Source: Paguma larvata
Lineage: Eukaryota > Chordata > Mammalia > Carnivora > Viverridae
NCBI GenBank assembly: GCA_030068075.1
Contig: CM057826.1
Span: 113,050,746-113,114,745, forward strand
Length of the DNA: 64,000 nt
Direction: 5' to 3'
The notes under the pieces are model-generated. The model saw only the letters and a program-made list of their open reading frames with translations. It was not told where the DNA came from and ran no database searches. Positions 10,481 through 21,780 of the stretch are shown here, piece by piece. The position numbers and the translations under genes were made by a program. Position 1 is the stretch's first letter. Every line of letters begins with the position of its first letter.

Positions 10481-10904
10481 TGTTACCATTATCCTAATTA
10501 TTATCACCACTGTTTTCAACAACACCTCAGTTTAATTGCAGACACATCAGTGATAAGTGTCATAATGTCATGATTGTGAATGGAACAACACAGAAAGTCT
10601 TGCTATTATTTTTCTACAAATGACTCTTTAGGAGCTCTGTCCCTAAGCATTGGGATCAATCTAGGCCTAAGCTAGGGTTTTACTTCTCAGTTGTGATGCC
10701 ATCACAGAAAAAGGGAATACAGAAGGAATCTTACACATTCGATCTTGACATATTGAAATCAGATGGAGAACCTTATGTAAGAATTAGGAAGGCCTGGGAG
10801 AAAATATCAAAGTTACTGTTGATGTTTTCTAAAATATTATGAATAGTGAAAATCAATGAAGGAACGTTAGGTAGAAGAACTCTCTTTGGGCAGACTAGAA
10901 ATAA

Positions 10905-11090
10905 AGCCTTTACTATGTGTTACACACTTTGTTGAATGTTTTACAGGCACTAACTTATTTGTTTGTCAACATAGCCCTAAGAAGAGCATATACTTATTAG
11001 CCCCAAGTGTGACTGAGGCTTCGAGGAATTAAGTGACCTATCCAAGATTACCCACTTGTAAGACGCACCACTGTCATATCTGTTTCCCTC
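10905..11090 (+). repeat. MIR3/L2-type element
   Basis: tttactatgtgttacacact, gttttacaggcactaactta, then a gaggcttcgaggaattaagt and ccaagattacccacttgtaa pattern matches the ancient 'in-frame bookkeeping' MIR3/L2 signature. Confidence 0.55.
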
Positions 11091-11099
11091 TTAAAAACA

Positions 11100-11895
11100 G
11101 TATTCTTTTTTATATTAATCTGCTCAAGATAGGTATTATCAGGATCACAGCCAGATGAAAACAGTGACAGATTCAATCAATAATGCCTCCTGGATCTTCG
11201 TATTTAGGGTTTCAAATATTTGCATTTTGGAAAATACCTGAACTGTCTATTGCTACTCACGCAAGCATCTGGATGATCATGTCATTGATTGGTTGTTTCT
11301 TTTTCCATTTATATGTTTCATAGGTGCACAAAAAGCTATTCAGGCTGCTTTGTAAAGGCTGTCAACTAATGAGCTTACCAGGCATAGGAGTATTCAGGTA
11401 TTAGTTGATGGGTCCCACAACTTAGGAGGTTCCACGTTAGTAGGAATTTGGACTCCAATATTTTTATTTACTTTCCACTACATCATAGGAAAAGAAATGG
11501 CAAAGTTAATTATCACTAACAAATCTAAGTTGCTATGAAAGAAAAACAACATACCAAACACAGGCCCTTCGAATCATTCACTGTTATACTTGGATGGTGA
11601 GAGTTTTACACTAAACAAGCTTATACCCGAGAAAGGAAGCGGCAAACATTTTTCCGGTTGTGTTTCATGGTGCACATGTATCTCTCCTTCAAATGTGTTT
11701 CTTGAGAAATACAAGAAATGGGTATTTTATGATTATAAAAAGAAAAAGCAAACTTAGGTAAACATATTTTTAAGAATCTCAACCATATGTCTTTGCTGAG
11801 CCTCTTACCTGTTAGTAGGTATTGCAAATATCTAAAAAGGGCACGCACCATTCACCCAAATTATTTGATCACAAAATCTTTCAGCAGAAGAGTTT
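11100..11895. other. Unassigned AT-rich DNA
   Basis: No nameable repeat. A 76-codon open frame on the minus strand (11621-11851) shows no known motif. Confidence 0.5.
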
Positions 11896-11909
11896 GGGAA
11901 AACACTGGT

Positions 11910-12110
11910 GCTCTAGAACATGCATGGGTTGTGGAGTAAGCAGACTCAACCTGCCTCCCCCCCTTACTAGTTAAATACTTAGAGTCCGCCCTCACTTTTT
12001 CATTTGCAAAGTGACAATTAACTCAACTAACCAACTTCAATGAAACAAGATAATAAATGCAACATAGCTGGCTCATTGTGGTAGTTGCCCAATAGAGGCT
12101 AGTTTCTTTA
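11910..12110 (+). repeat. MIR
   Basis: gggttgtggagtaagcagac, the cctta-ctagttaaatacttagag segment, ttttcatttgcaaagtgaca and a gcccaatagaggctagt end follow the MIR order. Confidence 0.6.
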
Positions 12111-12650
12111 TTGTCCATGCAAAGTGGAGAAGACCCAGCTTATCCGTATTGCAGAAGCGCCCTATTATTTTATCTATAGAAAACGTCTTTTTTATGTGAC
12201 AAAGTATCTCCAACGTGAAAATGGAACCACTTCATTATGTGAGGTGACTTTAAAAGACTTTCTTCCTATTAAAAATGTCATTCCATCAGTATTTTGCTAT
12301 TTCCCTGATCTAAGATTAACGTTCACTATTTTTTTAAGATCATATTTGTCTGAGAGTTTTTGGTACTCCTTTGACATAAGACCTTTCCTCTGGGCAACAG
12401 TTAGCAAGTTCATCTCTGCTATTCCACAGAATTATAGACCCTGCACAACTTCGGGACTCCCAGAGGCCTTATCTCTAGTAGAGACATATGTGCCTTCTCC
12501 CCCTATATCGCTCCTTTAAATGAAATTGATTCGATCATGCTTGAATTTGTTACCATCTAACTTTGCTCTTCATTCAAATGGCTGTCCCTGCACACCAGTT
12601 TGATCTTTTTCATTTGCACATTGTATTCTCAAAGAAGTTTTGGTGATATA
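12111..12650. other. Unassigned DNA with a 131-codon open frame
   Basis: An ATG-started open frame runs 12124-12519 (+). Its translation has no domain, signal peptide or family I recognise, and it has ordinary AT-rich composition. Open frames of this length are expected a few times by chance in 64 kb read in six frames. I do not call it a gene. Confidence 0.45.
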
Positions 12651-12654
12651 TGTC

Positions 12655-12785
12655 CCTAGACCCCTCACAAGGTAGATATTTTAAATTACTATTTCACTGT
12701 AGCCCAAAGAGGTGAGGTGACTCGTCCAGGGTCACACAGCTAGTTAAGAACAAGTGACACTCATTCCAAGTGCTCCCTGCATAGT
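12655..12785 (+). repeat. MIR3/L2-type element
   Basis: Contains gaggtgaggtgactcgtcca and gggtcacacagctagttaag, a hallmark string of ancient MIR3/L2-type copies. Confidence 0.65.
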
Positions 12786-14534
12786 GCAGTCCTCAGTCAT
12801 CAGAAGAACTATATTCAATTCAATAAATATATATATAGAACCTAACATGTATTAGGCATATAAGAGTAGATTTTATTTGTCTCTCCAATATAAGGAGATT
12901 TTTGTATTATTTTTAAAAGGGCAAAATGTCCTGAACTTATTTGCCAAGAGCTGTTCTCACAATTGCCTAATTTCAAAGAAAAGTAATCCTCTAGGGCATG
13001 AGAAGCAGCAGAGCGGAAACAACAGTGAGGTATGTGCATAATTTCATAGCTGCCGATGTTCTACAGATCCCATTTTGAGTCTTTCAGGGAAAAGATCTTA
13101 CTCTAAAGATGAACCAGTTGGCCTCAGTCATTCATCATATTCAATTGTTTCAGTCATTTTTTCCAGAACAATAGCTTATTTCCCTTTATCGTTCTTCCTT
13201 TAGTTTTAGCATGTGACATAGTAGAATCTAAGAATGGGCTAAGTTATGTGCACATCCATATGCCCGTATGGTATTTAAAGGCTTGATATTTAAAGGGCTT
13301 GACATTTCCATTACAACCAATTCCTCCGAAACCAATTTTAAGGGCTAAGATGGCCGACCAGCCCCTCGCCTCACATCTAATCAAGGTTAGTTAAATGTGC
13401 AATGGAAAAATACCACAAACTTTGTGTTGGCCTGGTATCCACAGTGTATGTCTCATTGACCAAAACAAAGCTCTTTAAAAATGAAGACAGTAAAAAGACC
13501 TGTGGTTCTCTCTACTGCCCTGTTAAGGGAGACTAAGGGATAGCTCCACAAAAAGAAATGGGTTTGAAAATTGCTGATGCATCCTTTATCACTGCAATTT
13601 CTACAAGGTTATAAAAGTCATGCTTGGATAAAATCTTGAAAGTGCCAAAGCAATGATCTAAGAAATGAATGCAGATAAGCCTTCTCCATTTTAAATTACG
13701 AGCAGTGGGACTGGAATAGAAATGATATCACCACTGAAGAATCTAAAATTAAGTATGTGAGTTTGCTCATTTGTATACAACAGGACAGTAAATCATTTTA
13801 TGGACGTAATGAGTTTGAAATGCAGCTGCCAAGAACTCTCAACCTTGGCGACGTTGGATGGCAACGGTGAAAAAAGGCCTTTATTTCTCCATGATTTTGC
13901 AAAATGCTCTAACATGCCCATTTCTGTAAGTCACTCTGTTGTTAATTTCACAAGTGGGAAAAAAAGCATGTGAGTTTATATTCTGTGTCTTTAAGTATCA
14001 GGAAAGAGAGAAAAAGGTATGGTGCCCTCCCTCTTGGAGTCCATAGAGAAGAGGCAACTTTTGTGAAGTTCAAGGCAATTAACTTGGTCCTGGCCCGTGA
14101 GAGGCTGTAATGAAATGTCTGCTTTAATGCTCACGTGAAAATAAGGACATAGCTATTTTTTTTCAAGGCTTAAAAAATAATAAAGTGACTCAAAGAGCGA
14201 GTAAAAGAAAATGCAATATATTTTGTATCTCTTTTCCAGTTCCTTCTGGTTTGTATTTCATGAGCACATGAGTGCATCAAGGATGGCTGAGGAGTTTTGG
14301 AGGAAGCCTAAATGAGAAAGAAGGAAGTAGAAGTTACAAGAACTTTGTTGTGGAGAAATATTTGAAATTTCAAATTTTACTTAAAATTAAAAAAAATGAA
14401 ATAACACAGTTATTATGTAAACACTGTAGAAAATTGATTTTAGAGAAAGATGGAAGTTAAAACAAGAAAATTAAAGTCAACTATCAAACTATCTCTTACA
14501 GATAACTACTGGTTCATTTGTGAAAGAACATTTT
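12786..14534. other. Long stretch without named repeats
   Basis: About 1.7 kb with no SINE, L1, MIR or L2 that I recognise, unusual in this window. Notable points are a short ATG frame with a downstream donor-like site at 13350-13385, a CpG-containing patch near 13850-13870 and the palindrome attttgcaaaat near 13894. It could hold conserved regulatory sequence. That is an inference from repeat absence only. Confidence 0.4.
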
Positions 14535-14748
14535 CTCTCTTTCTTTCTTTCTTTCTTTTTGTTTTTTTTAGAGAGACAAAGAGCATGAGCAGAGCAGAGG
14601 GGTAGAGGGAGAGAGAGAGAGAATCCTAAGCAGACTCCACACTCAGTATGGAGCTGGAGGCAGGGCTCAATCCTACGACCCTGGGATCATGACCTGAGCC
14701 AAAATCAAGGGTAAGATGCTCAACTGACTGAGCCACCCAGGCGCCCTA
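14535..14748 (-). mobile_element. Carnivoran SINE, antisense
   Basis: Left end is a T-rich tail that has expanded as (TTTC)n. It is followed by the GA-rich region, agcagactccacactcagta, gggatcatgacctgagcc and the head ctgactgagccacccaggcg. The middle differs from the commonest felid form and looks like the older shared carnivoran type. Target duplication tgaaa(g/a)aacatttt at 14521-14534 and 14749-14762. Confidence 0.95.
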
Positions 14749-15062
14749 TGAAAAAACATTTTGTGTGTATACTTTTTCCTTATCAAAATTTCATGAAACC
14801 ATCCACATGGTTTTGTAATCTGCATGGTTTACTCAGTGAGCTGTTTTGATCCTAGAGGAATGGAAAGACATGAAATTGCTAAAGAGAGCTTGGGGCAAGA
14901 GAAAGGAAGAAAGAAAACCAGAGAGTATGGATTTTATCAATTGATGTATGATTAAATGGAAAAACCATATTTTGAACTATCTAATGTAATTGTGATTGGG
15001 TCTTCAAATTTGGGGGGCATGGTTAGAGGACAGGGGAGTTACATTTCCAGTAAGTAAGAGTA

Positions 15063-15345
15063 CATTTATTTTAACTTAATCTGGCTGACTTTTTCTAATT
15101 CAAAGCTGTGAGAACATCCACTGAATAGTTTAAATGTTCACTGCCCAGTTTGGTAGCTATTAACTACACATGGTCATTTACATGTAAATTAATTAAAATT
15201 AGATTATATTAAAAACTTAGTTCTAAATCTTGCTGTCCACAATTCAAGTGCTCAGTAACCACAGGTAGTAAGTGGCCACAGCATTGGACAGGGCAGATTA
15301 TAGAACATTTTCATTGTCACAGAAGGTTCTATCACATAGCACTAT
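15063..15345. mobile_element. Probable hAT-Charlie-type DNA transposon relic
   Basis: Resembles a common non-autonomous mammalian DNA element: a gaatagtttaaatgttcact segment, ttaattaaaattagattata in the middle and agtggccacagcattggaca near the end. Inverted ends are not clean. Subfamily not assigned. Confidence 0.45.
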
Positions 15346-15379
15346 TTTGAAGTACTACTAAAACGTCTGTAGTACCAGA

Positions 15380-16200
15380 AGATGGTGTCTAGTTGTGTGT
15401 GTTGCCCTGTAGGCCATCATTCATGGGACTTTTTAATTCTGGCAATAGTTGGTGTTGGATTATTCCTACTTCCATTTATCCTTGCTTATAATTCATGGAG
15501 TTACCTGGAGAAATATGATAGCCTCATTGCCTGGATGGATGGATTGTCCTGTGCTCAGTGGCATCCAAAGACAGAGGAGCAATTTAAGCAACCAATCTTT
15601 CTGGTGCAAAGTTTATTGATATGAGGACACAGTTATGAGCTTCAATGAATGAAGCAAATTTTTGAAGCCCTTGTTAAAGAAAAGATTTATAAAGGCCATT
15701 TCCTGCTCAAAAGCACATACTCCATCAGCAGAAAGCCTCACTGCATAACTCAGTATACATGACAGCATCACCACAAATCATCTTGACCAATCATGTAAGA
15801 GGCCTCCAGGGAGCCCAAGAGCAAACTTACCTGCAAGAATCAGAATTACTGAGTGCTGGGCTACTGAAGGTATAGAGGCAATAAGGAAAGCAAAGACAGC
15901 CAGAATGAGGAGTCACCCTCAGAAAAAAAGGATGATCAAGCCAAAGCACTTGCTCTTTCAAAAAGAGAGGGAGCTTTCCCCAGCCCTCCCTCCATTGGAG
16001 CAGAGCTGCCTGGTGATATTGGGGCTCTTCAAACCTTTGAATGTTTGCTCAGCTCCCCCATGTAAAAAATAAACTGGAGCCACAGATCCACCCCTCTCCT
16101 TTTGCAGAAAGTCAGCAATGTTTTTATAATGGGTGAATTTAAGTGGTGAACAGAGCCAGGGGGAGTTACTCATAGCACGTCCATTACTAGTATCTGAATA
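15380..16200. other. Unassigned DNA with a small hydrophobic open frame
   Basis: An 80-codon frame (15382-15624, +) would encode a cysteine-rich start and one strongly hydrophobic stretch (about residues 16-35) followed by a mixed tail. I recognise no family. There is no poly(A) remnant or target duplication to argue for a processed pseudogene. Probably chance. Confidence 0.4.
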
Positions 16201-16374
16201 GTTTCATTTAGAGAATGCACGCACAGCCTGGGATGACCATCACAGGGGTACCTGAAGAACTACTCCATTTTCCCCAAATTGTATGCAACGGACCTTTCAT
16301 GGCAGAAACATCCACAAATATGCTTAAAGACAAAATCAGGCCTTTGACCCCGTCTGGGCCTATTACATCAGCAT

Positions 16375-16458
16375 CTGGGAGTAGAGCCAAGAGTAAGGAT
16401 TCTATAAGCACTGCAAGTGATTCTTATGCACACTGAAATTTGAGGATCACTGGCCCAG
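16375..16458 (+). mobile_element. MER5A-like DNA transposon fragment
   Basis: Half-element matching the MER5A end: an aagagtaaggattctataag segment, gcaagtgattcttatgcaca, then gaaatttgaggatcactg. Confidence 0.6.
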
Positions 16459-17033
16459 GAGACTAATCTGCTTCCTCCTACTCCACCCCACCCTGCCTTC
16501 CTTTCTCCTCTACTTCTTTCTCCTCCTCCCCTTTCTAGAATTAAGAAGAACATATTCCAAAACCTCCAAAACACAAGAAAAGTTTTTTATCTGTCACGAA
16601 TACTCACATTGTAACAATGAAAGCATTAATAAACATTTGTTGAATCATAATTATATTAGCAAAATGTTTATAATACTGGAACTCAATGTATTTAATCAAT
16701 ACCTCATAACTGTAATACGGTTAATTATGACGAACCCACTCTATGTTTTTTATCCGTTTATTAAATTTTGTGTTTGCACAAAGTTCTTAATAATGTGAGA
16801 GAAAGCACACTGTGAGGTGAAAAACACAGCTTACAATATTATTTACCAGGTGTGTTCAACTGTGAAAACTGTTAATAATACATGGGGAAAAAAAAACAGG
16901 AGAAAAACCAAAATGTTAAGAAAAGCAGTTGGCTCCAAGTAATGAAATTATGGGGTTTTGTTTATATATTCCTACTTTTCTCTATTTCCACTTGGTCAAT
17001 TAGCATTTAAAAAGATTATAATTAGCAGGAAAG
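16459..17033. other. Unassigned DNA
   Basis: Begins with a pyrimidine-rich stretch (about 16470-16540). A short L2-like tail aataaacatttgttgaatca lies at about 16629. Nothing else recognised. Confidence 0.5.
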
Positions 17034-17131
17034 GGGGGCACCTGGTTGGCTCAGTCATTAGAGCATGTAATTTTTGGTCTCAGGGTTGTGAGTTCAAGCC
17101 CCATGTTGGGAGTGGAGTGCACTTAAAAAAA
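17034..17131 (+). mobile_element. Short carnivoran SINE
   Basis: Head gcacctggttggctcagtca, then gggttgtgagttcaagcccc, a short gttgggagtggagtgcactt and an A tail, without the CT-rich region. Target duplication attataattag at about 17016 and 17134. Confidence 0.9.
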
Positions 17132-17559
17132 TATTATAATTAGGAAAAAGGTAAGCTAAAATACACCAGTTTAAGAACCTACAGTGCCCTTCTCTGTCAT
17201 CGTATTGTATGTTTGGGGTACACTGTCTTGCACCTCAGCCTTAACTTGTATGTACATAATTTGTATGAACTGTTTACGAATGTTGGAATTATACTTCTAG
17301 CTATATATTCTGTAAATTGGTTTCTATCCATTGTCTATTTAGCTGATTCTACCTGTATGTTCCTCTATCCATTCATAAATTAAAAAAAATAAATAGAAAC
17401 TTAATAATTAGGGAAGGTAAAAGACTGCAGATTGCTAAGTCTTATAAACAATATTTGGAATGTACCATTTGATAAAAGATTTTGCACTTCCCTTAATGCA
17501 CAGGTCTACAAAGTGCCTACTCACAGCAGCTCCTTGTGGCATACTCCTTGTCCATGGAG

Positions 17560-18420
17560 TAACCAAATAAATTATGGCACATTCACTCAAAGGAACAGCC
17601 TCAGATGGTTAAGAAAGGAGCGCATAATGGGACAGCAGAACATGATGCCTAGGAGTTCAAGTAACCAAGACTCTAGATCTAGGAGCACCTGGGTGGCTCA
17701 GTGGGTTAAGCGTCGGACTCTTGATTTTGGCTCAGGGGATGATCTAACGGTTTGTTCAATATGAGTTCAAACCCCGTGTTGGGCTCTATGCTGACAGCAT
17801 GGAGCCTGCTTGGGATTCTCTCTCTCTCCCTCTCTATCTCTGCCCCTATTCTGCTCATGCTCGCTCTCTCTCAAAGTAAATAAACTTAAAAAAAAAAAGG
17901 CTCTAGGTCTAACTACCAAGTTACAGGAAACATGAGAAGCCAGCTAAATGGCACCATGAGGAAGCAATCAACCAAGTGCAATACATGGGTTATTACATAT
18001 GACTTTGTTTCTCCAATAAGTGAATGGGAAAAGTAAAAGGGGAGAAAGCAGACAGCAGAGTGGTACAGGACAGAAAGAGAATAAAGAGGCACGACAATCA
18101 AATGTAAAAAGACATTTCTGAAGCAATTGGAAAAATTCAAGTATGGATGAACTTTTAGAAAATATTAAGGAATTAAATGTGATAATGGCATGGAGGGAAT
18201 GTTTTCAAACCATATCTCACTTTTTAAACTGCAAAAGATATGTAAAAATTAAATGGCTTGGGATATTCTTTTAAATATCACATTCAAAAAGTGGAATGAT
18301 AGATAAAACAAGTTTGCAGAAATATTTGTTTCTAAAGCTGAATAACAGGTATATGAGGCTTCTTCATGCTATTCTCTCCATTTGTTTAAAAATTTCCCTA
18401 ACAAAGTTTTTTTAAGCAAA
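17560..18420 (+). mobile_element. Old LINE-1 3' end, split by a SINE
   Basis: Before the SINE: taaattatggcacattcact. After it: segments like gacatttctgaagcaattgg, attaaggaattaaatgtgat and aatggcatggagg, then gctattctctccatttgttt and aaaatttccctaac at the end. This is the order of an L1ME/HAL1-like 3' region. Subfamily uncertain. Confidence 0.5.
17682..17900 (+). mobile_element. Carnivoran/felid SINE
   Basis: Complete head gcacctgggtggctcagtgg, then a ctgacagcatggagcctgct middle, CT-rich region and tail ending in a run of A. Target duplication ctctag(a/g)tcta at 17671 and 17901. It interrupts the old L1 3' end. Confidence 0.95.
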
Positions 18421-18534
18421 ATAAAATAATGTAGGGGTCTACATGATAATAAAGCAGTGATAAACATAAAAACAGGCATAGCAAATGTAATAAAATGATG
18501 TAAGAGCACATGTTGTTACGTTAGCAGCGAGTGC

Positions 18535-18730
18535 ACACAGCTTACTATGTGTAAAGCACGTTTTAAACATATTGCACAGATTAACTCACTTATGCTTCAT
18601 AGGAGCGTTATAAGGAAGCACTTCTACAACCTCACTGTAAAGATAGGAAAACTAAGGTGCTCATAGGTTAAACAAACCACCCAAGGTCACAGACTCAGTA
18701 AGTAGTAGAACCGAGAATTAAACCCAGACT
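18535..18730 (+). repeat. MIR3/L2-type element
   Basis: Phrases ttactatgtgtaaagcacg, aaagataggaaaactaaggt, ccaaggtcacagactcagta and aattaaacccagact follow the familiar order. Confidence 0.65.
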
Positions 18731-18762
18731 ACAAAAAACAAAACAAAACAAAACAAAACAGA
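18731..18762. repeat. (AAAAC)n short tandem repeat
   Basis: Five-base units, about five copies. Confidence 0.9.
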
Positions 18763-18875
18763 AAACTGTACCACTATACCAACACTGCTGCTGATGGGCT
18801 GCAAAATGATTCCAGGATGTTTTATTAAGGGACATAATCAAGGTACAGTCTCTTACATAGAATATGTTCTTCTTG

Positions 18876-18876
<1 letters not shown>

Positions 18877-18913
<37 letters not shown>
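18877..18913. repeat. (TG)n microsatellite
   Basis: About 18 uninterrupted TG units. Opposing open frames here encode only dipeptide repeats and are not genes. Confidence 0.97.
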
Positions 18914-18916
<3 letters not shown>

Positions 18917-19194
18917 ATGCACATTGTAAGGCTTTTTTATCTTTCTGTAAACATGGTAAGGTTATAAAGGTAATTCACTTTGGGAAAAGAACTAGGGGTG
19001 TCAGACATTTAGCTTTCAGAATTCCTCTTCTTATTGTTTTGACTTTTTTAACCACATACATGAATGGCTCTTCTGCATCAAAAAGAGTAACTTGGATTTT
19101 GAGATAATAGGCCAATTTTGTTATCTCATTTATAATTTTCTAACTAAAAAAAAAGCCCCTAAAAAACTTATTGTTATAAATTAATGAAAATTTT

Positions 19195-19196
<2 letters not shown>

Positions 19197-19234
<38 letters not shown>
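19197..19234. repeat. (TA)n microsatellite
   Basis: About 18 TA units, perfect. Confidence 0.97.
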
Positions 19235-19236
<2 letters not shown>

Positions 19237-19239
19237 TGT

Positions 19240-19410
19240 GGGAAAATTAGATAAATCTAAGGTTCAACATAAAAGCAAATTTATGGAAAGTAAAAAAATA
19301 TATATTCTTGTTGTGTTTTAGAAATAGATATACAAATGTGGAACATATGTGTGTTTTAAATGATATGGAACAATACATACCAAATGGGTAATGGTAGTTA
19401 CCTGTGAAGG
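19240..19410 (+). mobile_element. Old LINE-1 3' fragment (weak)
   Basis: A gtgtgttttaaatgatatgg segment, then caatacataccaaatgggta and atggtagttacctgtg, resembles the old L1 3' region. Diverged. Confidence 0.4.
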
Positions 19411-19689
19411 TAACTGGCCCTGATTTGGCCCCTCCAGTCCTGCCCCAAACAGGCTGAGCCCACCTTTGGGTCTGTAGTGGTGACCCTCTGCTCTTGCCAG
19501 TCCTTTCCCAAACACAACACACCAGCGTGTGTGCTCAGAGTGTCACACATTCCCAGTAGATGTAAGTTCTATGGGATGGCATTGAGTGCTATAGGGTGGC
19601 AATGATGAAAGGAAGGGATTCTCCCAGTGACAGTTTTATTCTCAGTTTAAGAGTGCAAAAGTGGTAGAGATTCAAATGGGAAAATGGAG

Positions 19690-19850
19690 TTTATGTTTTT
19701 CAGATCCTTTATTCAACAAATATTAGTGATCGCCTACTCTGTGCGAAGAGCTCAATAGATACAGAGGTTCTAGCAGTGAAGGCAATTGATCTCGCCCCTG
19801 CCCTGATGGTGCTCTCAACTCCAGTCTTTTAAGAAGAAATGATTACCCAA
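19690..19850 (-). repeat. L2 3' end, antisense
   Basis: tttattcaacaaatattagt, cgcctactctgtgcgaagag, a gatacagaggttctagcagt segment and ccctgatggtgctctcaact give the reverse complement of the L2 3' end. Confidence 0.7.
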
Positions 19851-20040
19851 TTCTCACATCTTTGCAAACTAAGGAATGAACGAAGAATTTGATAGTTTTG
19901 CCTAAGGATCACATGGAGAACCAAAGTAAGCCTTTCATCAGAAAGCAGTATGCTGGCCAGTTCTGCTTTGTTGACACTGGACTCTGCCAACTGTTTATAA
20001 ACCATTTTTTCCTTTCTTCCAGGAAGAACTCATGCCACAT

Positions 20041-20054
20041 AAATGATAAATACA
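20041..20054 (+). repeat. Target-site duplication, left copy
   Basis: aaatgataaataca, identical to 26859-26872 across 6.8 kb. It brackets the full-length L1. Confidence 0.8.
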
Positions 20055-20566
20055 GGGTAAGGGCCAAGACGTTAGAAAGAGTGGAAGTTTTTTGTTTTTG
20101 TTTTTGTTTTTTTAGCCTCTCTCTCTCAGCTCCCCTGAAATGCAGCTAGATCAACACCGAACCATCGCACACCTAGAAAACTGATTTGAGGATTAACATA
20201 ACGATCTGCACAACTCGAACCACAGAACTCTCCAGGTATGCACCGTGGAGAGATGAACTGGGAGAGGCTGTGGGGGGTAGGGAGCTGTTTTTGCATGTGG
20301 AGGGAGGACAGAGAAGTGGGGAGAGTACAAGAAAAGCACTCACACCGGGAAGCAGTTAGAGAAAAGGAGAAAGTGGAAACAGTTGCAAGTGATGGAACAA
20401 AAAAGGGAGAAAGGAGAAAGGAGAAAGGAGAGGGTTTAAATTCCATAAAGACTCTATGAACAGGGGAGTGCAGAGTCTGAAACTCTGCAGCTTGATACAT
20501 GGCAATGCTCTGGTGGTAAGGGGAAATCCTCAGGTGCAGTCAGTGAGGTCTGAGGGGTCCTAAGGG

Positions 20567-21058
20567 CTACACAGAGAAAGGAGGTTCCCCTGCTGGGAGG
20601 ACATTTGGTAGACAATGTGTGACCTCCCCACAGGAAACAGTCACATTTGCTGGTGTTGGAACAAGGATGTTAAAGGTGAAGCCTAATGCCAGATGGGTGT
20701 TGTGATTTACCACAATCCCTGAAACACTGCTGCTACACGATGGAGCGAACTTTTTCTGGGGTGGATTGGCAGCCGCCCACTGTCTCTGGGCATCTTTAGC
20801 AGTGTGGTCATGCAAACTTACCAGAGAATGGGAGGCACCCAGCCATTGCTCAGCAAGACCCCTCCCCAGAGGATCTGAGCAGATCAAAGTTGTAGGGCCC
20901 TCAGAAGTGAGGAGCTTGGAAACACAGCCCCACCTGAGATAAAACTTGGGAGCACCGCCTGGCAGGTTGAAGGCTTGGTTACAGACAGTGTGGAAGCAGG
21001 GAGTGGACAGAAGCCAGAGCCTAAGGAGGGGTGCTTGATTGCCAGTCAGCGAGAGCAT
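20567..21058 (-). other. 163-codon antisense open frame in the L1 5' UTR
   Basis: Longest uninterrupted ATG-started frame in the window, antisense to the L1. The translation begins MLSLTGNQAPLL, is leucine/proline-rich and matches no family I know. Primate L1s have a short antisense ORF0 in the 5' UTR, so the position is suggestive, but a GC-rich stretch is naturally poor in stops. Coding status is unproven. Confidence 0.3.
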
Positions 21059-21359
21059 AGAGTTCTGATACTAGAGACTGGGTTCTGGATTGTTGCGTGA
21101 TGCCATTTTCAAGCCTCCTGTGCATGTGCATACACCCCTACATGTGCTACAATGATCCACCCCAGTAGACAAAGCAGAGCCATCTAGTGGAGAACAGAGC
21201 CATTACATCAAGCCCCGCCCAGCTTGCCAACCATTCTCTAGAGGAACATCATAAGTGTCTGCACCTGCTTAGTTTATGCACTATAAAGCGTTTCACAGTT
21301 TGACTTCTAGGGGAAACTGGATGTCATTTTAATCATATTTCATACTGTTTGCTGGTCTA

Positions 21360-21770
21360 TCTATTCAATTGTTTTCTTTTCCTTTTCTTTTCCTTTTCTT
21401 GAATACAGAAAGGGTAAAAATTTATTTTTATTTTCCGTTTTTATAAAAAAGATTTTTCTTTACTTTTTTCTACTATATTTTCTACTTTTTTGTAAATTTT
21501 TAAAATTCTATTTTTACTTTCATCATTTCATTTTATTCTCTTTTATTGTATTCATTTTTTAAATTTTTCAAATGTTTTCCTTTTTTCCCCCTTTTTTTCT
21601 TTTCTGTTCTTTCCCTTTTTTTTCTGTATTATATTGAGCTTCTTTCAACAAACAGACCAAAACACATCTGGGATCTAGCATCTTTTATTTGATTTTTTGT
21701 GTTGCTTTTAAGTTTTTACTTTTTACTTTTTTAATTTTATTAATTCTTTTTCTTCCTTCAAAATGATGAA
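21360..21770 (+). repeat. T-rich tract between L1 5' UTR and ORF1
   Basis: About 400 bases of T-rich sequence with tttcc, tttta and tttct runs. It separates the GC-rich promoter region from ORF1. Confidence 0.8.
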
Positions 21771-21780
21771 ATGAAGGAAT

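Larger units (their letters stand above)
20055..21780 (+). promoter_or_regulatory. LINE-1 5' UTR with internal promoter region
   Basis: About 1.7 kb upstream of ORF1, GC-rich compared with the rest of the window up to about 21250. It includes a short (ggagaaa)n run at about 20403-20430. L1 5' UTRs carry an internal Pol II promoter; that this one did is inferred from the family. Two long antisense open frames lie in it (20126-20500 and 20567-21058, minus). Confidence 0.7.

Noticed and set aside
12124..12519. 131-codon ATG open frame on the plus strand
   Set aside because: No recognisable domain, AT-rich codons typical of background, no splice or promoter context. Frames of this length are expected a few times by chance in this much sequence.
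15382..15624. Possible processed pseudogene of a small membrane protein
   Set aside because: One hydrophobic stretch but no recognised family, no poly(A) remnant and no target-site duplication.
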